Positions 10,394-22,760 of a stretch of 64,000 bases of DNA are shown piece by piece. Source of the DNA: Zingiber officinale (taxonomy: Eukaryota; Streptophyta; Magnoliopsida; Zingiberales; Zingiberaceae); NCBI RefSeq assembly GCF_018446385.1, contig NC_055988.1, forward strand, positions 59,979,788-60,043,787, in the 5' to 3' direction. Made by a program: the position numbers and the translations under genes. Position 1 is the first letter of the stretch. Each line of letters opens with the position of its first letter. The notes beneath the pieces are model-generated. The model had not been told where the DNA came from. It was given only the letters and a program-made list of their open reading frames with translations, and did not search any database.

Positions 10394-10401
10394 TATAAAT
10401 A
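10394..10401 (+). promoter_or_regulatory. TATA box of solo LTR
   Basis: TATAAATA lies 80-100 bp before a pyrimidine-rich leader containing two copies of a roughly 60-bp unit around GCCGAGCAACACAAGAGGAA. The donor-like GTAAGC at 10719 and the acceptor-like CGCAG/ATAAAAGAA at 11466 follow, the same plan as in the other LTRs. Confidence 0.55.
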
Positions 10402-10764
10402 GGCATGGAGGGGTGACTTCAAATTCATCCTCCACTCCTCTCCCTCTCCTCCTCCCTCTTGTGCCGAGACCCCCCTCTCCCTCTCTTTTCTTCTTGTTGC
10501 CGAGCAACACAAGAGGAAGGAAGCTCCTCTTCCTCCTCACTCCCTCCCTCTTCTTTCTTCCTTGTTGTTGCCGAGCAACACAAGAGGAAGAAGCTTCTTC
10601 TTCCTCCCCTCTCCACCAAAAGACCTAGCCACTCCTTTCCCTCCATTGGTGCCGAACCTAGCAAGCAAGAAGAAAGGTCCAAGCAAGTTCTCAATTCTAG
10701 GAAACTTAAGCGAAGAAAGTAAGCTTCCCCTCACCTGTGGTACAAGGCTTTTTATATGTTTTTA

Positions 10765-10956
10765 TGTGAAATTTATGTAATGCCATGATATGTGATAGCA
10801 TATGAAATGCTATACATAATGAGAAGAATGAAATATATGTAAATGCCATGATATGTGATAGCATATAAAATGCTATACATAATGAGAAGAATGAAATTAT
10901 GTGAATGTCATGATATGTAATAGCATATGAAATGCTATACATAATGAGAAGAATGA
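10765..10956 (+). repeat. 64-bp tandem repeat in solo LTR
   Basis: Three copies of a unit of about 64 bp with CATGATATGTGATAGCAT and GCTATACATAATGAGAAG. It sits where the Tekay-type LTRs carry their AGCATG repeats. Confidence 0.8.
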
Positions 10957-11991
10957 AAAATGAAATGCATGAAAGATTGTTAAGGATATGATATGATAGT
11001 TATGCATGATAAATTACTTTGTATGGTTTGTACCAAGGGTGGGCTCCGTAAACGCCCCGGGGTCGATGGAATAAGACTCGGGCCTCGTCAGTAATGGGCT
11101 TCTGATGCCCTAGGTCGATGGAGTAAGACTCGGGCCTAGTATGTATGTATGGTAGGGTTCAAGACTTGCTACCTTGGACCTACGTATGATGTATGTGGTA
11201 CAAACCGGGATCCCAAATGATGATGATATTAATTTCAAGTACTTACAAGTATAAGTTTTCAAATTCATGATGCATTGCCTGCATATGTGCTTGAATTAGC
11301 TAATGATTTGATATGATGCCATGATGATATGAATATGATACCTTTGTATGTTATATGCTTATGATATTACGCATGATATTAATATACGATGATTTTCGGT
11401 TTTAGTGAGTAGGAAAGGAACTTACTGAGCCATGAGTGCTCACAGCTTACTTTCCTTGTACCGCAGATAAAAGAACTGGATGAACTAGAGGAGCAACAGG
11501 AGGAGCGGATAAGGATGTGTGTGGTGGTGGCTCGGCAAAGAATGATTCGGACAGATTAATATGATTAGTTATAGAATCAATATATGCATATTTTATCTGT
11601 GATATCATGCTTATTTAAATAAAATGAATCTTTAAAAGTTTTTTTCTTCCGCTGCTATAGTATAACCAAAGCATGTACGTAAGTAGTAATAAGAACGTAG
11701 CGCCGCCTTTGGTTGGGTAAGAAGGGTGGGCGTTACATTCTAGACTGATTTTATCTTGCTTATTAAATACTTTATTAAGGTAATTATTGATTTTATCCAT
11801 TTTCTCATTTTTTTAACTTTTAAATTCGAATTTATTTTAATGTTTGACTTATTTATGTCTAAATGCTCACTTAATTTTAATTTTTCTGAATTAATTAAAT
11901 TATTTGAATTGATTTGGTCATTGTTCTGTTTGATGATTGACTTGATCAAAGTCTAGATTGTTTTGTGATTTTGAATTTAAATCATTTATAT

Positions 11992-12456
11992 CTAGATTAT
12001 CATCAACCATACTTGAATAATTTCATACTTATTTGAATCATCATGCTGATTATTTAAACTACTATTAGCAGGGATATTTTGGTAAATATTACTAACCTTG
12101 AGTGCATCCCCTAATTCAGTAGGCTTTTCTGTTGGATCTGACTTAAGTTTGGATTCGATTTCAACTTGATTCTCTAACTCCAACGACTCCTCGTGAATTT
12201 TGATTAACTGGGTCCAAAGCTCATATGCATTCTTGTACTTTCCTAGTCTGCATAAAATATTGTTAGGTAAAACATTACAAATAACTTTACTTACATTTTC
12301 GTTCAATTCTGATTCTTGAGAAGGTTTTCTCAAAATTAGCACATTGTCGAAATCTAAGCTTCCTAAGAAACATTCCATTCTTCTCCTCCAGTAGTTGAAA
12401 TCTTCTTGATCGTATGATAGTGGTTCGTGGGGGTTCCATCCTTCTCGAAGAGACAT
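11992..12456 (-). pseudogene. Ty1/copia gag, N-terminal part
   Basis: The minus-strand reading starts at Met 12456 (MSLREGWNPHEPLSYDQEDF; an upstream in-frame Met exists at 12495). It has the FNYWRRRMECFL motif and the LPNNILCRLGKYKNAYELW segment, typical of copia-type gag (DUF4219 followed by UBN2-like). About 155 codons are readable before the frame turns into low-complexity sequence, so the protein is truncated. It lies about 240 bp inside the PBS, the expected place for gag. Confidence 0.75.
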
Positions 12457-12694
12457 TATTCTTGCACACAGAGAAACAGACAAAAAAAATCCCAAGACTT
12501 GGTCGCAGTGCTAGAAAAAATAGTATTTCACTATTTTCGAAAAAAATAATAAACTATTATTAAAATATTAATTAAAAAAATATTATTTCAAATTTTTGAA
12601 AATGTAATATTTTGTCAATACTAAACAATTGTGAAAGGATGACAATGTATTTTTCAAAAATAGTTTTGGAGGGAAAAAAATGAAAGGCGTACCT

Positions 12695-12706
12695 GCTCTG
12701 ATACCA
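12695..12706 (-). other. Primer binding site of the copia element
   Basis: TGGTATCAGAGC on the minus strand, two bases inside the LTR edge at 12709. It fixes the orientation of this element. Confidence 0.9.
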
Positions 12707-12708
12707 CT

Positions 12709-13743
12709 TGTTGGATCGTGATCGTTCGATAGAGAGGGGTGAATATCAATTTAAAAAAAAACGTCGAAAAGAGTTAAGCGTAGCGAAAAATATAAGAGAA
12801 AAGAGACAAGGCTAACACAGATTCATTTTTACTTAGTTCGGAGCCTGTGTCGACTCCTACTCCAAGGCCCATACTCGTTGAGTACTTTCATTGGGCAATT
12901 CACTAGCAATTCGAATATTGAATACAAATTGAGTACACGAATGCTAATAAAAATAATAATACCGACAAAAGGAAAAGAAAACAGTGTGTAGTCGGAGTAG
13001 CTTCGCAGCGTCGCAAGAGCACAAGAGAGCAGTCTGAGAGTTCTGAGTTGTATTTTGAAGCTCCACCCTTGACCCTTCTTTTATAGGATGCTCGGGGTGC
13101 CCGGATCCCTTCCGAGCGCCCTGGTGTGACGTAGTAGGCCCAACCAGCGAGCTCACGTGTCGAGGACGCGCTGGGGATAAAACTTGCCTCCAGGCGCCCG
13201 GACCTCCTTTCTCCAGAAACTCCTTCTCCTGCAAGACAAGGTTAGTCCTAGGCAATGTATATCCTACAAAACAAATTGTTAGCATTTGACAAAGAGAGTA
13301 TTAATTAGATTCTGTCTCTCCGAGATCGGAATCTAGTCAAGATCTCGACTTAGAGTTCCGAAATGGTTATAAGTCAGATCGGCGCCTAAGTTCCCTTCCC
13401 GGGAACGCGTCCTCACAGTTACTCTCCTCCAGTGACTTACCTGCCAGACGTCCGGTCAGTCCTTCGACCCATCTGGATTTGGTGCCAGCTATCTGGTCAG
13501 CCCGTCGACCTAAGCTGGACTTCGTGCCAAACGTCTGGTCAGCACGTCGACCCGTTTGGACTTCGTGCCAACTATCCGGTCGGCCCGTTGACCTAGCTGG
13601 GCTTCGTGCCAGACATCCGGTCAACCCGTCGACTTGTCTGGACTTCGCCTGCACACTCGATCAAAGTGTCAGACAACGATAAACCTAACTTACCTAATTT
13701 GTCATTTATCAAAACCTGACCGTTAGTGCTAACCGCACCAACA
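12709..13743 (-). repeat. Ty1/copia LTR (1035 bp)
   Basis: On the minus strand it runs from TGTTGGTGCGG to CCAACA, with the PBS directly after. Its far end is followed by ATATC, a possible half of a target duplication whose partner is not in the window. Confidence 0.85.
13442..13655. repeat. 41-bp tandem repeat in copia LTR
   Basis: About five copies of a 41-bp unit with CTTCGTGCCA and TCCGGTC, each slightly different. The short ORFs on both strands here follow the repeat and are not genes. Degenerate relatives of the unit occur at 60440-60790. Confidence 0.85.
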
Positions 13744-15561
13744 ATATCTACATGTTTCATTACCTTTTCATGATGTTTTTAGGAGTAGCTGCATGCATGT
13801 GTTCATGGGGATATTAGGAGTAGCTACATGTATTGTTCAACTTAAGCCTCAAACTATAACACTTGTATATTTTGAACTAGTCATCAAAACATGTATATGG
13901 TTGGAAAGAGAGGGGATGATGTGCTCTCTTGAGTTCCTTTTACATTATATTTTTCGTTCTTAATCAAGATGTACAATATATTTTCCACATCCTTCTTAAT
14001 CTATTATGCAAAGAACTTTTTATTCAGATTTATTTATGCTTATATTCCTAAGTTTGGATGAATTTTGTGTCTTATTTTTGCTAATTAGTGAGGACTGAGT
14101 CATGACTATCATATTTTCATTTCATAGGAAGTAAATGACAATTTTGATATGAAAAATTGCCAACTAATATTTGTTTTGTTGTTAGGCATATTGACATTAT
14201 ATTAAAACATGAAGGGAATGTTAATCAATATTCTTTGTGGATCCTCATTTTTGTTTCAATATTTTTACAGAACTTGAATATGAGTAGTGTTGACGATGAG
14301 CTTGATGATGAGGATGATGACAATATGTTGTTGATACTCTTTGATAAAGATGGAGGTTAGTACTTTTATTTTGCATCGAAAGAGTAATGTTTTAGTTGTT
14401 ATTCTGTTACTTTGTTTATTATTATTGTTGAATGCTAACATCCTATTACATAATAAGCATTCAACTTGAATTCAATCTATCTTTAGTTCTTGGATCTATC
14501 GCTAGATTTTATTACATTAGTTGCTATTGTTAGATCATTAAGGCTAACACCCTCACTATTGGAGTATAAATGCAGGTGTAGTATATGGTAATTTTTTATA
14601 CCACTTTCTATAAAAGGTTTAAAGGTGATTGATAAGGATGCCAGGTTTTAGTATGTAAAGGTGTAGTATGTAATTTGGATATATGATGTAGGCTCAGTTT
14701 TAGATATTTCTTTGTTATTTCTCTTAAATGTAATACATTTTGCATTTTTTTTCCATTTCAATTTATAGGAACAATCAAAAATCAATATTATAATGAATTT
14801 CAATATGGTGAAGTCAAAAGTGAATGAAGCAAATTCGTCTACTCATACCTATGTGCCTAAATAGGTTATGCATGTTGGGATAAATATTTGATTTTCCATT
14901 GTATATTTTTTGATATACTTGTGGATACACTTTTGATTTTGTGGATATATTTTTTTGTTAAACTTATGGATTGATGAATGTAAACTTGTGAATTCGTTGA
15001 TATATAATTTTGGCGTTATACTTATGGATTGGTGGATATATACTTGTGAATTGGTGGATATAAACTTGTGGATTCGTTAATAATTGTGAAGTCATTTCTT
15101 ATCAATTACTTCATACAAAACAATGAAATCTTTTAAATCAATTACTTTGTCAATAAATATAAACAACGAAGTAATATAATATCAAATACTTTGACAAATA
15201 TAAATTCTGGTGAAGTTATAAAATATATTTACTTCGGTAATCAATGTAAACTATAAAGTTACATATCATCTATTACTTCAGTACATTACAAAACCAACAA
15301 AGTAAAAGACATTTTTTTACTTCGGCATCAGTCCAACTTTGAATTGGTTTTGCCTCCTTGAACCAGTCAAAGACTTTGTTAATTTCATATATATGAATTC
15401 GATGATAAGATGAAGTAAAATAGTACCATTTTACTTCATGTGTGTCTACTTCGATAATTATCTATCAATGATTTTGGTTAATATCCGAAGTATATCAAGA
15501 AAATTCACAAAGTGACTACTGAATATTATCACATACCCCGTATTCTATTCATGTGGGGGAT
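13744..15561 (+). other. Unassigned AT-rich DNA, possible CACTA 3' remnant
   Basis: 14277-14355 looks like an exon (TTTTACAG before, GTTAGT after) encoding an acidic stretch (SSVDDELDDEDDDN), followed by another acceptor-like site at 14769. Downstream (14900-15520) there are GTGGATATA/ACTTGTG repeats and then many GAAGTAA/TTACTTC words in both orientations, as in subterminal regions of CACTA elements. No terminal CACTA is seen, so this is only a possibility. Confidence 0.3.
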
Positions 15562-15577
15562 TGTTAGAAATGTGAAT
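15551..15577 (+). other. Possible PPT/LTR edge of another retrotransposon
   Basis: TGTGGGGGAT directly before TGTTAGAAATGTGAAT resembles a polypurine tract followed by an LTR start. The LTR would continue at 18798 after the inserted solo LTR. The end of this LTR and a PBS were not found. Confidence 0.35.
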
Positions 15578-18500
15578 TGTCACGCCCCCAGAGGAGTCCT
15601 TACCGAAAAATTTCGGCAGCATCTCCCCTGTATGGGTGACAATATGATGCATATATACATACAAAATACATCAGCCACATACGGCTGGAATATATTTACA
15701 CAACCACGCAGTTATATAATCAGCCCACTCGGCTGGAGCAGAAATAAACACGACCACGCAGTTATATAAATATATTAATCAGCCCACACGGCTGTACTAA
15801 AAACAACACAGCGGAAATCACAAACAACGATCACAAAACACAAAGCAACTAACTGCGAGCCGGCTCGGCTTGACACGACAATCACCCCATCAAATCAAAT
15901 ACAAGATAACACAAACGATGCACCAAGTAACAGAATACACAAGTACAAGCACAAGTACAAAAACAAATACAAATAGCATAAGATTACCAAAATCATAAGA
16001 TCATCCTCGAATGTGACGTGGGACTGACGGACAGGATCTCCAGGCGACTCCATAATCTTTTACCTGATACCTGGTGAAATTACCAATATACAGGGTGGTG
16101 AGTATACAAACTCAGCGGGTAATAGACAGATAGTACATGAGTATAATAAAGAACTAGAGATACAAAAATATACAGTCTCGTAGGGAACAATAGCAGATAC
16201 TACAGTGATAACCTAATAAGTGTCCATACTTGAAGTCATATCCTAGGCTAGTAATAGAAGGTAAGGTGTAGCAAAGACCTGCTACAGTACTGCTCATATC
16301 TACATGGGTAACATGTGAGGTATACACATAATTACCATAGGTAAGCCAGTGTCTAAACATATATTACAGGTATATATCTCAACCTATGTCAGCACAACAA
16401 CATAAGTAAACAACAGCAGCATAAATAAGCAACAACAGCAATAGTAAACAACAGCTGATATAATAATAACAGCGTATGCACGAATGGTCACTCCCGCCCA
16501 CCCCTCTGGCACCATGACCCTTGTATGGTCGAGAGGCCGGGTTAATGACAGACTGTACACTACTCCAGCTACCACTACTCTCGAGTGGCCGAGGGGACAG
16601 TTGCATAGTAGCTGAATAGCCACATCTGCGACGGGGTCCCTGCTGCTCGCAACTCCAGCTATCACTACCGAGTGTGCGAGTGGGGGGCACGATAGGACAA
16701 GCGGCACGCTCCAAGCTACCACTACCCATGAGTGGCCGAGTGTGCGGCCCTGGCCAACGACCCTCTCAACCACAAGGGAGACATGGTCGCCAGCATGCAT
16801 GCAATGACATGATGCGTAAATGCAACAGTCATCATATATATATATATAAACAGAAACAGGTATGCTACATGAAGCCAGCATGCTCAGTAAGGCATGTAAA
16901 TAAACAGCAACCAAAGCAAGTAAACATGGTATCAGGTGTCCATATATCCAATACCTAATATCTAATGTCTAGCATCTGGTATTTGGTATCTGATACCTAC
17001 TAATATAGTATCTGCTAAATATCATCGATAGCAACAAGAGACTGTATAGAAACAGACATGAGTAGCTCAAAGATTGAGTGGAAGTATCAAGCGCAGGAAG
17101 AATAAGAGTGGAGTCAAGATAAATATAGTATCTATCTGAATATAAAACTCATGCACTAGGGTCAAAATACCAAAGAGATAAAGCAAGAAATATCCGCCTT
17201 TATCTGTCGATCGTGACAAACTAATCCCACGTCGAGTGGTACATCTCGAATCCAAGTCCTGCGATCACATAATATATTTAGCTGATTACATATACAACAA
17301 CTAGCTAAACCTAAAACCCAATTCTAATTCAATTAGATAACCGTTTAATTTCACCTAATAATCCAAATCTAACTAGATGATAAGTTCCTCTTTATCCACC
17401 AATCAATTCTTAAAACAACTTCCTTTGCCTACGCCAATTATCCAATCTAGTTTAATTTCATCAACTACTAGCATCATGGATCAAACATGCACGATTTATC
17501 CACCTTAATCACATCCGAAAATCCAATCTAAGATAGCTAATTACTCCTTCATCATGTTATCACATCTTAACAGCTCAAATAGAATTTGATCCAATCCATA
17601 TCAACCTAATACCAACAAGAGATCAACCAAAACACTATAGTAACTTACCATGAATCAAAGCCCTCAATCCAGCTCTAAAACCTTCACATTTCACATGCAA
17701 GTGGATTTTCAATCCAAGTACCCTTAAACAGAACAATCTAACATGAGACTCAAAGAGGATAATCTTGAAAGGAAACTAAATCAACAAAGGAGCAACGATC
17801 GGATGCTTATACCTCACCAATGATCTGATGGAGCTGCTCCATGACCACCAGAGAACCAATTGGGGCAGAAAGGCAAAGTCAAGCTCACTGCCAGTACATA
17901 GGTAAGCTGCCACGAGTATATTGGAGCACAACGAGTAAGAAAATCCACTCAAGAGCATCCACTCACCATTAGGGCAGACGACGATCTACGATGGTGGAAG
18001 AGCCTCACTGGTGACGACCAGCCCGCCTGGAATGTCGACATCAATGATCGATGATCAGCACTGTGGCAAGCACAACTAGGGCACAGCGTCGGTTATGTAA
18101 GTTAGGGCACGGATCGATGGGATGATGCAGGCTCGTGGTCGGAAATGGCAACTTGCGGAGGAAATCTGACTAGGGCAAGAGACAAGAAGCACCGGTGGTG
18201 AACGGATTGAACGATGACAGTAAGAAGAATAGAGGAGAAAGGGATTTGAGCGAGTGCACAGCCTCGGCATCACCAAATCTCCCATGGCCGGCGGTGAATC
18301 GATGGCGTGACGAGCCGACGTCCGAAATGGACAGCTGCTTCGGTATCCAGAGGTGCCAGCGGTTGCTCCTTTGGTCGACGACGAAGACAAGATGAAGAGG
18401 CGATCACAGCAAGAGGGGCGGAGGAGAAGAGGAAGGGGATCGGGTGGAAAGGGTTCGGCGGCGATGAAGAGAAGAGGAAGAGAGGCCAGCGGCGATGAGG

Positions 18501-18792
18501 AGGTTTAGGGGAAATTGGGAGAGGGAGAGGGAGAGGGAGTGTCGGCGGAGAGGGTGAGGAGAGTAAACTTAGGGTTTTAAATTAAGCTCTAAGTTGATTT
18601 CCTAAATCAATTCCCACTTATTAGGTATTCCAAATAGGCTTTCTCCCATATTTATTAATTCATCCCCGCAAACTACCTCATACGAACTCCGTTTAAATCT
18701 CAGAAAATTTCTAAAAATTCCTGAAAAATCCCATAAGATTATCTGACAAATAACCTTATAATTTAATTATTATCTGGCTGCCGTATTTTACA
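15578..18792 (-). mobile_element. Solo LTR, minus strand, TSD TGAAT
   Basis: 3215 bp. On the minus strand it runs from TGTAAAATACGGCAGCC to GGGGGCGTGACA, flanked by TGAAT at 15573-15577 and 18793-18797. It has the CCGAAATTTTTCGG hairpin (near 15603-15616), the GGTACAGGGGAGA-like word, CAGCC-GGCTG hairpins, and a GC-rich leader (about 18000-18530), so it is a diverged relative of the Tekay-type LTRs. No tRNA-like module was seen. ORFs in the leader are not called as genes. Confidence 0.88.
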
Positions 18793-18797
18793 TGAAT

Positions 18798-19784
18798 GGA
18801 ATAAAGAGGTTGAGAAGAAGAGACTGTATTGTGCATTAGTTTTTAATCCCATATTGGGAGTATTTTGGCTTTATTATTGGTTTAAATTATGACACATGCA
18901 TTGATGTTGTAGACATATATATGGGGAGAAGCTCTCTCTCAAGTGTGGGTGCATAGGGGGGTGCAAATTCAAGGTCCTGATTTGCACTAAACCAAGTTGA
19001 CTCATGTGCAAGTATGACCTGCACGCGTCAAATACTAGACTGGTTGAGGCAAAATTTGTCCAAATGAATAAACTAATGTTTTGCCATGTTTTTTATTGCT
19101 CATGTGAAATGGATGAATTAATTTCAATTAATTCAATCCAATTAAAACTGCCAACAATTAATGATAATAAATTATTATTAATTTATTCAATTGAAACTAT
19201 TAACAATTAATGACAATAAATGGTCATTAATTCGTTCAATTGAATTGTAATAAATGACCATTAATTGATCCAACTAAAAATGTTGAAAATTAATGACAAT
19301 AAATGATCATTAATCAAATATTTGTTAAAACCCCAATATAAGAAGCTCAAATCTTGAGCAAAAAATAGATAGAGCAAGAAGAAGAGTAGGAAGTGAACCT
19401 CTATCTATCCGTGTTCTCCCACAAAAACTCTCTCAGCAGTGTACCCGCTTGGCAGAGCTACTTATAATAGCACTCAGGTGTATATTCAATTTGTTGTGAT
19501 CAACTCATGTTTGGTGGTGATCACAATATTTCTGTTGTATTCTGGGAAACATACGACCCAAGATAGCCTCAAAACACAACCAGAGGTAGGGCGAATCTGT
19601 TTTAAGAAAAATGAGTTGAACGCAGGCCTCAGCTTCGTCTTCTAGACCAGCTTCATCACGACTCGACTTTTCGACTCAAACATCTAAACCAGTTTTACTG
19701 GTAGCCTGAGATTATCTACTAAGGTCATCTCAACAAATAACTTAGAATTGATTTTTGTATAATTTTAATTTAATAATTTTTTCC
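18798..19784 (+). other. Continuation of a possible LTR fragment
   Basis: AT-rich DNA that would continue the LTR edge at 15562 if the solo LTR were removed. It has short repeats of AATTAATGACAATAAATG (19120-19320), a CAATATAAGAAG word near 19330 that could be a TATA box, and a leader-like stretch after it. No gene is supported. Confidence 0.3.
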
Positions 19785-19807
19785 ATATATATATATATAT
19801 ATATATA

Positions 19808-19838
<31 letters not shown>
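19785..19838. repeat. AT dinucleotide microsatellite
   Basis: About 25 AT units with one CT interruption. Confidence 0.95.
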
Positions 19839-19841
<3 letters not shown>

Positions 19842-21763
19842 TTATATCAATGAAATTGAAAATAAGACATGCATTTCAATTAGGATAAAATAAGACATCT
19901 AATTTATTAAATTCATTTAAATAATTGATGTTCAATATGTTTGAATATTATTTACATGAATGAATGGCACATGAATCAATTATGCTCAAAATTGCTAAAC
20001 ATCATGCAGTTTTGGTATATTTTACATGAATGATTGACACATGAAGTTTTGATAAAATTATTTCATAACTCAAACAACATGTTATCTGTGTTTGTTTATG
20101 AAAATCCACCCTACAATTTTTTTATAATTTAAATATTCAATTTTTCAAACTGATCAATCTTGAAGATGACCAATTTGATCCTATAAAAAATTTTTACTGT
20201 CTACCAGAATAAATCATGAAACGCAAGTGGTGAGCATTTTAGCAATCCAACATCTTAGATTTTTCATTTTTTTGGAGGAAAATATCTTATATTACATCAT
20301 AGTTAGGAATTGAACCATAAATGTATGAAAGACTATATGGGGATTGAATATTAGATTGAGGCAAAAACACAAATGAGGATTGAATAAATGCATAAATTAC
20401 AATATTAGCAAGTGGAGCAAAAATTAATGTGGTGGCTTATTACCTATCCATTTTTTTGTAGGATAGGGTTTGTGGTACCTTATTGATAATCCTTTCAACA
20501 TTCTTTTCTCAATACAAGTTTGCATAACATAATCATTAAATTTCTTTATGTAGAAAATGTATGAGTTGATGTATGCACATGCCTTCAAGCAAACAAAAAC
20601 CTGATAAGGAAATGTCAATTATATATAAACTTTACCCTCTAATAACAAAGATCATTAATAGTTTTTAGTGATAAACCTCCAATAGTACAAGTACATTAAC
20701 TATAATTCTCTCAGATTCTCGAATAAGTATACTAATGTTATTGATAAAATTATAAGTATTACTTTCTGTTTTTCAATGAAATACGAAAGAAATAGTTGTT
20801 AACAATATAATTATATTTTATTGTAGGTTTTAATTTTTAGGCAAGTACATATGTCATATTCTGAAAAATCCACACCGTAGTATATCTACTGGAATATTAG
20901 TGTTAGGATCGATGTAAACTAGATGAGATGAATAACTTCAATTCGTGTCGATTTTATTACTGCAGTGAAAATTTGAATTTGACACATCACAATGCAAATA
21001 TGATCATTTTACTTGGTCCATCACCTCCCAAAGTAACTACATCCAAAATATAATTCTAACAACTGCTACAATTAACATTCTCCTTCTCAGATATCTTCCG
21101 GAGGTAAAGAAACATCTTACAATATTTTTCTTGCAACAAATACAAATAATACAAGAATATAAAATTAGAAAATATAATAAAAGTAACTACTTTACAAAAT
21201 TCTTACTTTTGATCGTTGTTGGTTACTTTAGAATATCTCTTGTTGGTACAAAAATATAATAACACTTAGTCCTCAAACCTCAAGAACTGACTACATCGAT
21301 CTTCCTCAAAACTCTTTTTTTATAAATCGAGATGATTACAACCTATTAGTTGACTAATCTTATCTATCAGTTGATTGCTCCACTATAGATTCAAATGTTG
21401 CTCTGACTTGTCAACTCAATGATTTCACCCATTTCAACATTAGTTAACTGTCTACTATCAGTCAACTATTATCTAATTAGTCAAATCCCACAATCAAATT
21501 TTGATTTTTTTTTTCATTGTTATAGTGTCACCCATCAACCAATCAAATCCATCAGTGTATTATCATTATAATAAATTATTATTCAAAATTATTGTAGTAA
21601 ATTAATTCACCATCGATGGATCACTGTTCATAGTACTAAAAATCCCCTCATACTCCAATTTTAAAATTTTGGGTCATTCAGTTAACTAATATACTCTAAC
21701 AATCGTCTAATAGTTTTGTTTTAGTATTGTAAAGGATGAATTCTCTCCTTGCATAGTATCTAA
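19839..21763. other. AT-rich intergenic DNA, nothing recognised
   Basis: No ORF with a recognisable domain, no RNA gene and no element ends are seen. The right part (21250-21720) has repeated GTTGACT/AGTCAACT words, like the 60440-60790 stretch on the other side of the CACTA element, so the CACTA element probably inserted into an old repeat of that kind. Confidence 0.5.
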
Positions 21764-21776
21764 CACTACAAAAAAT
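21764..21776 (+). repeat. CACTA left terminal inverted repeat
   Basis: CACTACAAAAAAT; its inverted partner is at 60421-60433. Confidence 0.95.
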
Positions 21777-22760
21777 AAGACATTTTGGGACAAAATTGGG
21801 GACGAATTTTAAAAAAAAAAATCGTTGCAAAAATTTTAGGGACAAAAATTGGGACGAAAATTTTTTCGTCCCAAAATGGTTGATGCCAACTTTTGGAACG
21901 AATTATGGATTGTTGCAAATTTGGGAACGAATTTGGGGACGAATTTGGCGACGAATAAAATTTTCGTCCCCAAATTCGTTGCAAAAAAGTATACAAATTA
22001 GCAACGAAAACTATTTTTGTTGCAAACTTAGGAACGAATTTGGGGACAAATTCACATAAATTTTCCGTCAAATTTGTCTCTATTTTTGCAACAAATTTGG
22101 GGACGAATTCGGTGACAAATTATATTTTGTTGCCAAGTTTGTCCCTAATATTGCAACGAATTTGGGGACAAATTCGGTGACAAAATTTCTTTTGTTGTCA
22201 TTTTTGTTCCTAAGTTTGCAACGAATAATAAATTTGTTGCAAAATTGGCAATGAATTTAGCAACAAAAACTTGCCAAATTCTTTGATGATCATAAGATAA
22301 ATTTTCGTCCCAAAATTCGTCCAAAAATCTGGGACGAAATTTGGGACAAATTTTGTGATTCGTCCCAGAATTCGTCCCAGAATCTGGGACGAATTTTGGG
22401 ACGAACCCACAAAATTTGTCCCAGAATTCGTCGCAGATTTTTTGTTGCCATTTTTGTTCCTAAGTTTGCAACGAAAAATAAATTTGTTGCAAAATTGACA
22501 ACGAATTTGGCAACAAAAACTTGCCAAATTTTTTTATAATCATATGATAAATTTTCGTCCCAAAATTCATCCCAAAATCTGGGACGAATTTTGGGACGAA
22601 TTTTGTAGATTCGTCCCAGATTCTGGGACGAATTTTGTGGATTCGTCCCAAAATTCGTCCCAAAATCTGGGACGAATTATGGGACGAAAATAATTTTGTC
22701 CCAAATTACGATAGAATTGGGACAACTAATTTTCGTTGCCAAATTCGTCCCTATATCAAA
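21777..22760. repeat. CACTA left subterminal repeats
   Basis: Dense direct and inverted copies of GGGACGAATTT, TTTGCAACGAATT and related words. 22210-22330 and 22460-22575 are two copies of a roughly 110-bp unit. In En/Spm the accessory protein binds such subterminal words; that role is inferred here. The apparent ORFs are products of the repeats. Confidence 0.85.

Larger units (their letters stand above)
9728..11737 (+). mobile_element. Solo LTR, Ty3/gypsy-like family, TSD TTCTA
   Basis: 2010 bp starting TGTAACACCCC and ending GGTGGGCGTTACA, flanked by the 5-bp direct repeat TTCTA at 9723-9727 and 11738-11742. No PBS, coding region or second LTR is present, so this is the product of LTR-LTR recombination. 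It shares its architecture with the Tekay-type LTRs (antisense tRNA-like words, TATA box, leader, donor and acceptor sites) though most of its sequence differs. Confidence 0.92.
8934..13743 (-). mobile_element. Ty1/copia element remnant, minus strand, left end missing
   Basis: Reading leftwards it has an LTR (13743-12709), a PBS (12706-12695), a gag start and a long Asn/Lys-rich region. It is split by the solo LTR at 9728-11737 and truncated or entered on the left by the Ty3 copy ending at 8933. 8934-9240 probably belongs to its internal region (frames with many breaks, no motif I can name). No second LTR is visible. Confidence 0.65.

Noticed and set aside
16384-16958. ORFs of 94-176 codons on both strands
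   Set aside because: They lie inside the minus-strand solo LTR (15578-18792), overlap each other in several frames and show no domain.
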